Assembly (NCBI GenBank): GCA_900660155.1
Contig: CABFPE010000232.1
Coordinates: forward strand, 753,514 to 817,513
Length of the DNA stretch: 64,000 nt
Reading direction: 5' to 3'
Origin: Hofstenia miamia
Lineage: Eukaryota > Xenacoelomorpha > Acoela > Hofsteniidae
Below the pieces are notes generated by a model. That model made no database searches and was not told the DNA's origin. It saw only the letters and a program-made list of their open reading frames with translations. Shown piece by piece: positions 37,516-50,400 of the stretch (its first letter is position 1; each line of letters starts with the position of its first letter). A program made the translations under genes and the position numbers.

Positions 37516-37654
37516 GGTTTTGAGTAAAACAATAGAAAATATTGTCGCATTCGCAAAGAAACCATTCCAATTAACCTAATTAGTAACTACCAGATTTTGG
37601 CATGAGCCTGCCTGGGATGAAGTCTGATATCTTGAACGTAGTAGCAGGGTGGCA

Positions 37655-37745
37655 GGCTGCTAATATTAGGGGCCGGCGGTATGAAAATTTTGGGCGTCGG
37701 TTCGATTTGGTATCACTCAAAATACCGCGGTATCGGTTCGGTATG
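37655..37745. repeat. Probable DNA-transposon terminus (CCGCGGTATCGG-rich)
   Basis: A GC-rich block, TAGGGGCCGGCGGTATG followed by CCGCGGTATCGGTTCGG, stands out from the AT-rich surroundings and resembles hAT ends. No partner terminus or target duplication was found; an (AT)n tract follows at 37760. Confidence 0.35.
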
Positions 37746-37757
37746 ACTATGAAAAAT

Positions 37758-37759
<2 letters not shown>

Positions 37760-37795
<36 letters not shown>
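37760..37795. repeat. (TA)n microsatellite
   Basis: About 18 TA units. Confidence 0.95.
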
Positions 37796-37798
<3 letters not shown>

Positions 37799-38266
37799 TG
37801 ACCATCAGTTCCAAATGTGTATTTGGGAAGAATCGTGTTTTACGTCGCATACAATATCATATGCACAATACACCGTCCTGCCTGTAAACGTTTATGAGCC
37901 TGCCACTGTAGAAAAGTCTTTCGATGCTAGAAAATAGCTGTCTAACGTGGACATCAATTTACTAATGCCAGCCTTAATAATGGCAACATACGGGTTATGC
38001 GAAACCTGTAATTAGATTTCGTATACTGTAAGGCTATCAATTTTTCTGGGAAATAAAATTTTGTGGTTTGATAACAACCACGAAATTAAATACTCACAAA
38101 CACTTAAAATAGTTTGAGTAGTTTAAGTCCAGACATTATACTAGAGTTGGAAACAGGCCGATATTTGAGAACATTGCAATTGTATTCTGGTGATTCTCAA
38201 TGTTACTATTAGCATAACATAAGCTATATACGTAATGTGAAAAGTTTTACAATTTAATAGGTATAT

Positions 38267-38453
38267 TTAAACAAGCTTTACTTTTGTATTGAATTTCAAT
38301 CCACTCATAATGCCTTTTCTTGGTTTAGAATAATGTACTTCATCATCTTCCTCACTTTCTTCATCTTCAGCAATGGCGCAGGAATCTACAGGAGCGAATT
38401 GAGTACTAGTACCATCTTTACCTTGAATAAGACGTTGGTACTTATATTCCAAT
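38267..38453 (-). CDS. ELAPOR-like terminal exon: cytoplasmic tail and stop
   Basis: Acceptor TGTTTAG completes the lysine codon, giving KKLEYKYQRL, the exact counterpart of QKLEYKYSKL. The tail continues APVDSCAIAEDEESEEDDEV, then YSKPRKGIMSGLK, and stops at TAA. YQRL fits a YxxPhi endocytic sorting signal. An ATTAAA lies only 9-14 nt after the stop on the coding strand; no better poly(A) signal was seen nearby. Confidence 0.93.
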
Positions 38454-41400
38454 CTAAACAGCAACAAATGAATATACAAAAGAATATGTACAATTTAAAC
38501 AGAGATGAAAAAATAATGGATAAAAAACAACTATATACCAGAAAATATATATGTAAGAATATTAGTAGTTCAAAGGATAAATTAAATAAATTCCGCTATG
38601 CTTAAGAAAATTCAATTATCTAAGAGAAAACGAAAATTTACTTTTTACTTCTCTTCCAATAGTATGAGATTACAGCTAAAAGCAGAATTGATACACATAT
38701 TGCAGAAGCAACAACAACTTGAATATCTCTTGTGAAAATTGGACATTTTTTGAGGTCTGCTTCGGGTAATTTATCTCCAATGCATCCACTAAAATAAAAT
38801 AAATCCTAATTATTTCAAAACTAATTAAATGAATTAAAAATTTCGTATAGTAATAAACGGTTTGAAAGTAAGTGTATCAATATATTGCAAAAAGAGCGTA
38901 CGTAGTGCACAGAGCTAATAAATTGCTATGAAACCGTTACACTAGCTCAATTGAATGATTGAGACAAACATCATTGTCTAATTAATTCACTTCTTTACAC
39001 TGACTATAATGTAGAATTTGGATGAATACAAATAAAGTATAGGAGGCTTACTCAAAACATTTATTTCCTTCATATATATATCGAGGTGATACTAAACACA
39101 GGCCTGGCAGCCGAACATGATGAATAATTTAATAGGGCGGACAATTGATCTCGCTTATTGATAATTTCCTCGACCGTCATCAGCCCCATCTGCACTCAAG
39201 AGCATGCATAATTATATTAAGGGTAAATGAGCTAATATAATTCATTGTTACACGACAAAGAAATTATTACTCACACTAGTAAGTGCAATTTATGTACAAT
39301 GGGGCGCAGTTGTTCGTGGATTGTTGCAAAACTGGATATAATAAGAATGTGGATAAAATTCCTGTTTATGGATTTCCCCGAAATATAGAGGAAAGAATGA
39401 AGTGGATACAGTTCTTGCCGAACATTGTTTAAATGGAAAATATCACTGTAAATATGGAAATATGTCGTTTACATTTTCCTCGAATGCACCAATGAAAACA
39501 GCCAAGGGTATGTATATGTATATCCGTTATTCAAAAAAGATTACATACTTTGCATCAAAATTATTTACTTATACAGTATGTATTTACATTGTTGCAAATT
39601 ACGTATGGACATCACATTTTACAAGTCATATTTTTATCACAAAATCCCAATTTCTTAATTTTTAGGAATTTTTCAAGAAATGTTCTGAAGCTGGATTATT
39701 TTCAATAACGAAAAATATTTTAAAGTTCTAAAGGGTTTCACAAGTTTTGAATGGTTTGTACTGGTATTTGCCCAATCTCAAAAATGATATATTTCACTCA
39801 TAGTATAAGTTAAACAACTATAATTGCTGACATTATCTCCTGCATTTAATTCATTGTTTTATGACAGATTTCCTAGGTGGTCACAAGATTCCTGCTGTTC
39901 CTCCAACGCTGTTTCCTAATATCAAAAAATCACTAATTCTAACTACTTTACCAATGGAAAGAAGTACAAAAAAGCGAAATCAGAAGTGCAAAGTCTGATA
40001 GCAGATGGATTGGAGGCGTTTAGGAAGCAGGATGGTCTTAATAATTCAAGTTTTGAGAAGCTTTTTTTAAATCGTTATCCCCAATTCAAAATGCGATATA
40101 ATACTTAATGAAAAGTCATTTTCCATCGTCCCTCAATCAAGCAATAGTCCCATTTTCGAAGTTTCTGTATTTCTTGACGTGAAAGCAGACCGCTATATTA
40201 TTAATGCTTATAAAGACATCCAAAATATTCACTTTGATTTTTTGAATGTATCAAAAATTACAAAATGGAGTGAATTTGATGAAGTGATAAATCTCCTTTT
40301 AAAATCTGATTTGGATAGCCAATCGAGTTTTTAATGTGACAAATCAAACTTAAAAACTGTTCAAAAATGATAGAATTTACAATAGTATTGATATTGTAAC
40401 TTCATTTTCATTATACTCGCTGTCAAGAGCTGCATATTCATTTTTGCGTAATTACTTAAGGTGGGAAGGTAGGTCTGAATTCCGTGATTTTCAGTGCATC
40501 TGACAATGTTTTACTAATGATGGTTTTTTGTAAATTTTGTGCCGTTGAATGAGTGGGATGTCAAAAGTATTGTAATTTCGTTCCTTGATGGTGTAAATCG
40601 AGTCCGAAATAAGAGTACATGAAATATACTCCCTAGCAACGCCCTTAGCAACCAATCTAATTTCCCTTAAGACGTCAACGACAGCGTTACTAATTATATA
40701 TCGTATACAGAAATTATCAACCTGGTATCCAATATTCTTGTTTTTAATCTAAACGACGTAATTTTTTACTTCCGGGTTCAAAATTTGTCAAAATTCGGTC
40801 GAATATTTCTTTTTCCGGAGGTGACGTGATGCCAAAATCTAATCCATTCAAAGGAAGGAAGAAAGCACGTATTGAGGGCATTTGTGCAGAAAGAAAACAG
40901 GCGAAAGAGAGAAAAGAGAAGCAGGAAAACAGCAAATTCAGTTCTGATGAAGAAAATCACGCACCTGACCTTGATGATGTGACATTATCAGCATCAAAGC
41001 GCAAGTTAGGTGAGGGTGCACAGATGCCAGAAATCCCAACCAATGTGAAAGGTTTTGTTTTGATAGATCTCAGTGCTTTGTGTGAATATTTGGACACTGC
41101 TGTTCACTGTGAAGTTTGTGGATTGTTGATTGAAACATCTTTGCCAATCCAAGATTCAGAAGGATTCGCCCACAAAATTAATGCATCATGCTAAAATTGT
41201 GGATTCGACCACTTGCTGTTTATGACTTCAGCAAGGTGTCAAGCATCAGAGCGGTACAAAAATAATAAGAGGGCCATTCGAAATTAACCAAAGAATGACT
41301 GGTTTTCTAAGAAGTGTTGGACTGGGTCATACATCTCTAACAGATTTTTCGATGGCTCTCAACTCACATCCTGCCATGCACCATCTCGCATACAATGCAC

Positions 41401-44400
41401 GCATGCAGCACCATCTTAAAGCATCTGAAATAGTTGTGAAAAAATCATGGCAAAAGCGGCTGATGAAGTGAAGGAACAGGAAGGTAAAGATATTGCAGTT
41501 TCCCTAGATGGCAGCTGGCAACGCCGTGGCCATTCATCTCAGAATGGTGTTGTCTCGTGCATAACAGTCGCTACTGACATTTTAAGCAATTACTGTAAGA
41601 GTTGTCAGTTGTGGGAGACTAAAAAGAAAAAGAAACCTGATGAATATGAGAAGTTTATACAAGACCATAAATGTCAACTGAATCATGAATGCACCTCAAA
41701 CTTTTGGAAGCAGCAGGTGCAGTTAATATATTCAACTGTTCCATCAGTTCGCATGACCTCCTGTATTTGGATTATCTTGGGGGTGGAGACTCCTCTGCTT
41801 ATCGTACAGTGTGTGATAGAGCCCACATGGAGAATCTGCTGTGAAAAAATTGGAATGCATTGGACATATGCAAAAAAGAATGGGTGGCAGACTGCGTTCT
41901 CTGAAAGCTAGGTATCAAGGAACTGTACTGAGTGATGGTAAACCGCTTACGGGGAAAGTCGTTTGACTGATAAACTTATAGATACATTGCAAAATTATTT
42001 CGGTATGGCCCTCCGTCAGAACAATAAAAATGTGGTTGACATGCAGACAGCTGTGATGGCTAGCCTCTATCATTGTGCTAGTACACAGGAGGATCAAAAT
42101 CATCATATGTGTTCGGCTGGTGAGGACTCGTGGTGTCATTATCAAAAAGATACAAAAAATTACAAACACAAATATGGGATGCCTCCTTATATATTGGAGC
42201 TACTAGAACCTATATATGACGATCTGAGCAATGCAGATCTGCGGGGCAAATGCCTCCACGGCAAAACCTAGAATCCAAAGGAAAATCTGAAAAAACTCAT
42301 CTCGGACTTTTGTCCGAAAGATGTCTGGATCAGTCGCAAGATTGTTGTTGAAGCAGTCAACTGTGCTGTGAGCCACTTCAATGATGGCAAATCTTCATTT
42401 TTGGACTTCTTGAGACAATTGGGTATTGAACCAGGTGTGTTCTCTGTGACAGCTGCAGCAAAGAAGGACTCAGCAAGGATTGACAGTTCTAGTAGAAAAA
42501 TTTCTGCGTCGGTAATTTCAAGGCGCAAAGCACTTCGAGCCATCCGAAAAGGATTTTATGACAAAAAGACCTCTAAAGATAGTGTTACTTATGTGAAAGG
42601 AAAGTTTTAGTTATCAGATTTGTTTAACAAACAACTATAATGCATTTGGAATTCATCTCGAACGATTACGAAGTGTTCAAGAAGGTTTTCATTGATTCGG
42701 CACATCTATTTGAATCAAATCAGTGTTCTGGGCAATTTACTTTTAGAGTGAATACTGAACCAATCTGTAAGACGTTTTGTAGGCTTGTCCATTAGGACAT
42801 TCTCTAAAAAGTTTACTCATGATTTTGTGATATATTGTATAATAAAGAAGATATGGGCATATTTATTCCGAGAAAAATGTCAATAATATGTCATTTTTCC
42901 AAAATTTGAATAATTTCGGAGATTTTGCATTTTTCACGAAAATGCCGAGTGAACTTGTTACATCCCATGTAAATTTAATTTGAAATAATTAATGTTTTTT
43001 TCTTTGATGGCCGCCATCTTTGATTTTGATGACATCATAGAAAATTTGGTATGTTTTCTGAAGCATCTTGCTATGATCTTCAATGACTCCATGCATTGCA
43101 AGAATTGCTCCATAAACGTGGAAAATAGTGTCAGACCTAGCCTTCTACCTTAAAGTTACCTTATAGACATTTATATGTTTTTCTTGGTCAATTCCAATCA
43201 GATTGCATTGGAGTGCTTTGGGCAATACCGTCAATCACCTTTTTTTGAGACACATCCCATTAATATGACAAAGATTCTTTTGGTGTTAAATGAGCTCCCT
43301 GTTTTAAGAACAGTTCATGAGTGCAATGTCTGCACAATTTCTTTGTCAGAAGAGGACATGAAATTTATTTACGATTTAGATGAATTTGTTCCCTTCATTT
43401 TCTTCAAGCTCTTGTGTATGTTAGTGGGTTTTTATGTAAAAGCAATCCCAAATTACAAGGCTCAATCAAAGACGCCAATTATAATGATGATTTCGTTAAA
43501 ATCCTTGATAGAGGTGGTATTTGTTATCCACTTGGAGATTTTTACATATTTGTTTCGCTCGCATATTCATTTTTTCTACTTTTATGCATTCATCCCAATT
43601 TGGGATTGGTTCACAGCTTCGAAACAATTCATCAAATACATTTTTCTCTGATCACCATAGAAAAGACCATTTTAACTAAGTTTTCGAACATATTACTAAA
43701 CAACTTTTGTAAGTTTTCATCAATTTCTTCTTCAAAAAACGTAAAGAAATTTGGAAAATTTTAATACATTATACCTGTTGTTTTAAAAAATATGTATATT
43801 GGAATTCTAGTTCATCATAAACTTGTTAATATATTTGCTTTAAAGGTGAAGATGCAAAAAGTGTTGAAAACATTATACATTTTAAATTTTGGCATTAACG
43901 ATTATCCTCTTGAACCAGACTTGTCAACGAGCCGTAATTTCTAAGCTCTTCTGACATTCGGTGGGAGCAGAATCACCCTGCCTGTGTTACGTACAATTGG
44001 TGGCAATGCCTTCTCCCACTTTGCCCTGAGTTTGTGGAACTCCCTCCTTTCTATCTTCGATCGGTGTATTCACACCAATGCTTTAACAAGAAATACCTCT
44101 TCGTGACTTGAAATCGTGTTTTTCATATGTTGTATTGTTTTTATCAGTTCACATTACCTTCGGTATTTGGATTATCTTGGTGATGGAGACTCTACAAGAA
44201 GGTTTTTCATTGATTTGGCACTCCTATTTGACTTTCACTGCATTTTTCTCAAATCAGTGTTCTGGGCAATTAAACTTTATTTTTTAGTGCGAATACTGAA
44301 TCAATCTGAATGAAATTTTGTATTCTTGTCCATTAGGACATTCTCTAAAAAGTTTACTCATGATTTTGTGATATATTGTATAATATAGAAGATATGGCCA

Positions 44401-47400
44401 TATTTATTCCGAAAAAATGTCATTATTATGTCATTTTGACAAAATTTGAAAAATTTCTGAAATTTTGCATTATTCACGAAAATTCCGGGTAAACTTGTTA
44501 AAGCTACTGATGGAGATTGGACGTCTGGTTCAATAAAAAATCAAATTTGAAATAATGTTTTTTCTTTGATGGCCGCCATCTTTGATTTTTATGACGTCAT
44601 AGAAAATTTGGCGTGTTTTCTGAAGCACCTTGCTATGATCTTCCATTATTGAAGAAAGTGAATGACTTTTTCCGAGATTAGAAAAAGTGCCATGTGTAAA
44701 TTTTTCCTATTTTTTGCACTTTTGCAATGGTAAAATGAAAACCTTGATTAAATTTTTGAAAGCATGAATCGATTATTTTAAGGTTATTATAACTTACTGA
44801 AACCTAGGATTTTTATTTCTTAAGAACTATTAAAATCACCCTTATTATTTTTTGAAATCCTCAACAGCATTTTCAGGTAGCAAAAAACAGTTTAAAATTT
44901 ATTTAACGAAGTGAGTATAATATTATTGAATTGATATCCAGTAATAACTAATGAAAATCCAACGTATTGCCTAAAATGTTCTTGTGTAAAACAAAGCACG
45001 TTTTCATAGATTTCCATCTTTATAATTTCGAGAACTGGTGAAATCTTAGCCCAATTATATTTGAGGCTAGTTTTGTCCTCATTATTTGCCTTAAGTTTAA
45101 TAAATGGCAGGTACAGCATATTTGTCATTTGATTAAAGCCAACTTATGTAAGCGATTTTCTCTGGAAAACAGCACCTGGTAACAAGTTGTCATTATAAAT
45201 GGCGATAAAGTTAGTTAATATTTTATAATAACAATATAACTTATTTCAAAAACGTTATATTTTAATTATTAAATTTTATTAATTTTATTTAATAATGAAT
45301 GTGCTCAATATTCTATACAGAATTTAGGCGTCAAAAAATGTGTCTACCACTTAACTAATATTTTCTTAAGTAAGCTGACCAGTAGTATTTAGAAATTCTA
45401 TTTTCGGCTTCCTGTGAGACTTTGCAATATAAATTAAAATTTCGATATAGTAGTACAGTATTTCACCTAAATTAGTTCTCATCACTAGTTAAATTTAAAG
45501 ATATTTCACTAGTACATTGCAAGATTTATTCCATTTATTTATAAGATATTAAGCCATTCAACTATTGAAGGATGACTATGCATTATTTTCCAAAATAATT
45601 TCTTCTTGAAAGCAGTCGGTATTTCCTAAAGAATTCATAGTGGCTTTGCTCGTTTCAAATCAATTCCTTCATTAGAGGAATATTTTAATCGTAGCCTTCC
45701 CTGTGCAGTATTCGATTTCGCTGTAAAATAGTTAAACTAGTGTTGGTTGGTTATTAAATTAAATTATTTTACAATTTTGAGGGCGTTGCTTTATAGCGTT
45801 TTCGCATATCTAATGAAAACTTGAATAGTATTTGATTATTTTTTTTTACTAGGGCGTAGGGCCTATTTCTGAGAAAATATTGCAGTAAAAGGTAAAACAT
45901 ATTTAACAAAATCTGCCCTATCTTTCGTAGAAATCGTTCTCATTTATTGGTATTTGCAAAAATTTCCCTAATGAAGATGCTTAACAACATAAATTATACA
46001 ACAGAATGAAGTGTAAATTTTCTGGTGTGCTGTGCAGCACATTAAATAATATTCAAGAACTATATGAAATATGATTGACGCAAAGTGAAATGCGAGAATT
46101 CGAGAATAGGAAATATTTTCCAAGTCGCTAGTTGTAATTTCTTTATGGCGTATGGCACAAGTTAACATACTATGAGGCAGGCTTATCTTAATGAAGGCAT
46201 TTTTACGAGTTCGTTAGTGCCAAGTGTTGTTTCTGAAACTATAGATTGAGCTTGTTTTTAAGAGGACTAATTTTACATATACATGTTCTGATTTCGTTAG
46301 GGCGAGTTCACATTCATCCTTTTCATTTTCTTGGAAACCAACAGAACGAAATTTTCGACAGCAGACTGTATTTTTTTAATCTTCTACTCGTGCTGATGTT
46401 AGGAACCACTATTTTTCCATTGCAAGAGTATTTAAGATACAATATTTAAAAGTTTTTAAATATATCACAATAAAGCTTCATACTGTTCACATAGTAGACG
46501 TGTGCGAGGCATAAACACTTGTTTTCCACAGCACACACTCGGGAAATATTGACATCAGCGAATCAAAGGCTCCTGTTTCTACAAAACACCTTAACATTTA
46601 ACGTACTTAGGGGTCGATTAGTCCCCCTTGCTTGAAATTTATATTTTTAGTTGATTTTTTCCGATTTTTCCCAAAAAATATCTGGTAACAAGATAAAGTT
46701 AAACTGGAATAATTTTTTTTGATCAGGGACTGTGTCAAAGGGGTTTGAAAAAATTATTTAGCAAAAATTCAAAGGCTTTTTGGTGCAACATGCATTTAAA
46801 ATAGTCATTTAGATAGATATCGCTATATTTATACAATTAATTTGATCCAGAGGTTGGTTCGGGGGTTGCACCGTGCGACCCCACAAATAGTTTTTGCAGA
46901 AACTCTTTCCAATTTATGATTTCAATAATGGGTTTGCTCTTTTTAATGCTTTGTGATTACTCATTTTGTATTGTGATTACTACAATTTTGTATTGAAATT
47001 TGTAAGAGTTTTCAATGCAATGCTTTTATTGCAACATTGCAAATTGTTCTTTTTTTAATGTTATTCTTCTTTGGTTTGGACGCCCATTATTTGCGTGATC
47101 CATGACTTGCTTTTTGGTGCAACATGCATTTAAAATAGTCATTTAGATAGATATCGCTATATTTATACAATTAATTTGATCCAGAGGTTGGTTCGGGGGT
47201 TGCACCGTGCGACCCCACAAATAGTTTTTTCTGAAACTCTTTCAGAAAAATATTTTTCCAATTTATGATTTCAATAATGGGTTTGCTCTTTTTAATGCTT
47301 TGTGATTACTCATAAGCTGTGTCCAACAGTGTCTCGATCCCATATAAAATATGGATAATGTTTACTACAATTTTGTATTGAAATTTGTAAGAGTTTTCAA

Positions 47401-50400
47401 TGCAATGCTTTTATTGCAACATTGCAAATTGTTCTTTTTTTAATGTTATTCTTCTTTGGTTTGGACGCCCATTATTTGCGTGATCCATGACTCTCTCCCC
47501 CCATAAACTTGGAAATTACCATACTACTGCTTACAACTAACACAGTTCGGATCATACCTCTGCAACTATTTACTACTGGAACTAGAATTATATATTGACA
47601 TTTTCATATAGAATTTTTGATGCTCTTTCCGCAAAACTTTATTTCGGGAAAATCGGTTAAGAATTGACTAAACTACGATCTCTCAAAGATTGGGTATATG
47701 AAATGAAGAAATTTCAATAAAGGCAGTTAAACTATAGGTTGCTTTGAGACACTGGGTTATAGTGGAAGTGGCGTTATTTTGGGAATAATTTATGGACCCT
47801 GTTGCTCATATTTTGAATGTTTATTTAACCTCGTCGGAGGCACAACATCACATATTAAACTAAATTACCAGATTTCTATGAATATATTAATAAAAAACCA
47901 ATGCCATAGAATAGCCAAAATTGCTAGATTAATGATACCATAGTTTTTATATTTTTTATGTGTACTCTTTTCAGTACATTGACTGTAAAATTACCAAATA
48001 ATATCCAAAATTGGATGATAATAATTGAACATAGAAAGTTTATATATGTTTAATACAATGCCAATCACATTATATTTACATAGGTATTTCTATATACTTG
48101 CAATATTAATGCTTGAAATTTAATTCACTCTGATAGTAATGATCTTGGTTGTATTATCTTTCTTGACATCTCAAAAGCGTTTGATCGCCTCCCTCATTCC
48201 ATTCTGCTTGACAATTTACGTTTATTTGGTTTTGATATGGATTTCATCGAACTGTACCAGTCTTACCTGACCAATCGCCACCAGTGTGTCAAAATCAACT
48301 CGTCTATCTCTTCTCCTGTCCGATCTAAATTTTCTATAGAAAATGCTTAACATGTTGTAGCTGCCTCCCGTTCTGTCTCATCTCTCCCCAGTCATCCTGC
48401 TCCAAGTTTCACACCCGCGCTTGCTCCTCCTTCTGCTCTACCGCATCCTCCCAAGGNNNNNNNNNNNNNNNNNNNNNNNNNNNNNNNNNNNNNNNNNNNN
48501 NNNNNNNNNNNNNNNNNNNNNNNNNNNNNNNNNNNNNNNNNNNNNNNNNNNNNNNNNNNNNNNNNNNNNNNNNNNNNNNNNNNNNNNNNNNNNNNNNNNN
48601 NNNNNNNNNNNNNNNNNNNNNNNNNNNNNNNNNNNNNNNNNNNNNNNNNNNNNNNNNNNNNNNNNNNNNNNNNNNNNNNNNNNNNNNNNNNNNNNNNNNN
48701 NNNNNNNNNNNNNNNNNNNNNNNNNNNNNNNNNNNNNNNNNNNNNNNNNNNNNNNNNNNNNNNNNNNNNNNNNNNNNNNNNNNNNNNNNNNNNNNNNNNN
48801 NNNNNNNNNNNNNNNNNNNNNNNNNNNNNNNNNNNNNNNNNNNNNNNNNNNNNNNNNNNNNNNNNNNNNNNNNNNNNNNNNNNNNNNNNNNNNNNNNNNN
48901 NNNNNNNNNNNNNNNNNNNNNNNNNNNNNNNNNNNNNNNNNNNNNNNNNNNNNNNNNNNNNNNNNNNNNNNNNNNNNNNNNNNNNNNNNNNNNNNNNNNN
49001 NNNNNNNNNNNNNNNNNNNNNNNNNNNNNNNNNNNNNNNNNNNNNNNNNNNNNNNNNNNNNNNNNNNNNNNNNNNNNNNNNNNNNNNNNNNNNNNNNNNN
49101 NNNNNNNNNNNNNNNNNNNNNNNNNNNNNNNNNNNNNNNNNNNNNNNNNNNNNNNNNNNNNNNNNNNNNNNNNNNNNNNNNNNNNNNNNNNNNNNNNNNN
49201 NNNNNNNNNNNNNNNNNNNNNNNNNNNNNNNNNNNNNNNNNNNNNNNNNNNNNNNNNNNNNNNNNNNNNNNNNNNNNNNNNNNNNNNNNNNNNNNNNNNN
49301 NNNNNNNNNNNNNNNNNNNNNNNNNNNNNNNNNNNNNNNNNNNNNNNNNNNNNNNNNNNNNNNNNNNNNNNNNNNNNNNNNNNNNNNNNNNNNNNNNNNN
49401 NNNNNNNNNNNNNNNNNNNNNNNNNNNNNNNNNNNNNNNNNNNNNNNNNNNNNNNNCGGCTCGTTTAAATTTTGAGTAAGCTCGGCTCGGCTCGGCTCGC
49501 CACATAAAATCTTTCAATGAGGCTTGTTTCAGCTCGATATTTTTTTAAAATATTGTGCTCTCAGAACTTTTTGCTCTTCCGATTATTTAATAAACATTTG
49601 TAAAATAAGATTAAAAGTAAAGAATATTGAATGAAAAAATAAGAAAAATCTGCATAATCAAATTAACAAACAGCACTATAATTTTGGTTTGCTTAAAAAC
49701 GGCTCGTTGTATATCCAATACTCTGCTCAGGTTCGACTAGTCTGTCTTGAACTAGAGGGATAGCGGCACATTTGATTTACATATTGCAATTTCACGTCCA
49801 GTCGCTTTGTATTGCATTTGTGGTAAAAAATATATATGTTCGGTGTTAACTAATTTGTTGTGCGCATATCTGACACTAAATAAAGGTCCATATTTAGCGC
49901 CAATTTTAAAAGCAATATACTGAAAATTTCTTTAAAATTATTTAATATTCTTTTGTGTACGCATTATTAAGAATATTTAGTTACAATAAATGTAGGTTTG
50001 CTTAAAAAATTGATTCTTCATACCAAATTGTGCAAAATACAAGGGAAATTCATAAATGTCGCTAAAGATTATACGAAAATCTACCGTGAGTTCGATTTCC
50101 AAATGTAATGCGATTTTTGAGTCCCCAACACGCATTCCCCAGCAATTGAACTATAATCACTCCATGTACACTTAGGACAATACGTTCGCGATGAGACCAT
50201 AAAATGATGATCGCAACCTGTACAAGTACCAAAGCGACATTTGTCTGGGAAAATGACTGAAGTTTGATTATCTTCTAAATTTGGACTGCATCTCAAAGTT
50301 ACGATAGATGTGCGGCCTTTTTTACACGTGTAGGTTGGACTAAATGAATTTTGTTCAAAACTCTACTACATAAATTGGTGAGGCAAAATAAATGTTCAAC

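Larger units (their letters stand above)
35292..38266. other. 3-kb region downstream of the ELAPOR-like gene
   Basis: Contains the unclassified repeats at 36180-36730 and 37467-37795. A GGGTCAAATGGG/CCAAGCAGAGAGGAAGTGGGG block at 35830-35960 is less AT-rich and may be another repeat end. No gene seen. Confidence 0.45.

Noticed and set aside
40460-43149. Reading the Kolobok-like element as a Mutator-like element
   Set aside because: The transposase shares the CxxH motif with Mutator, but the flanks are a clean TTAA on both sides and no 9-bp duplication exists.
46781-47491. Long terminal repeats of a retroelement
   Set aside because: The two units are directly adjacent with no internal region, no TG...CA ends and no target duplication.
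48421-49517. Two ORFs of about 350 codons on opposite strands
   Set aside because: They consist almost wholly of unknown residues from the 1000-N gap.
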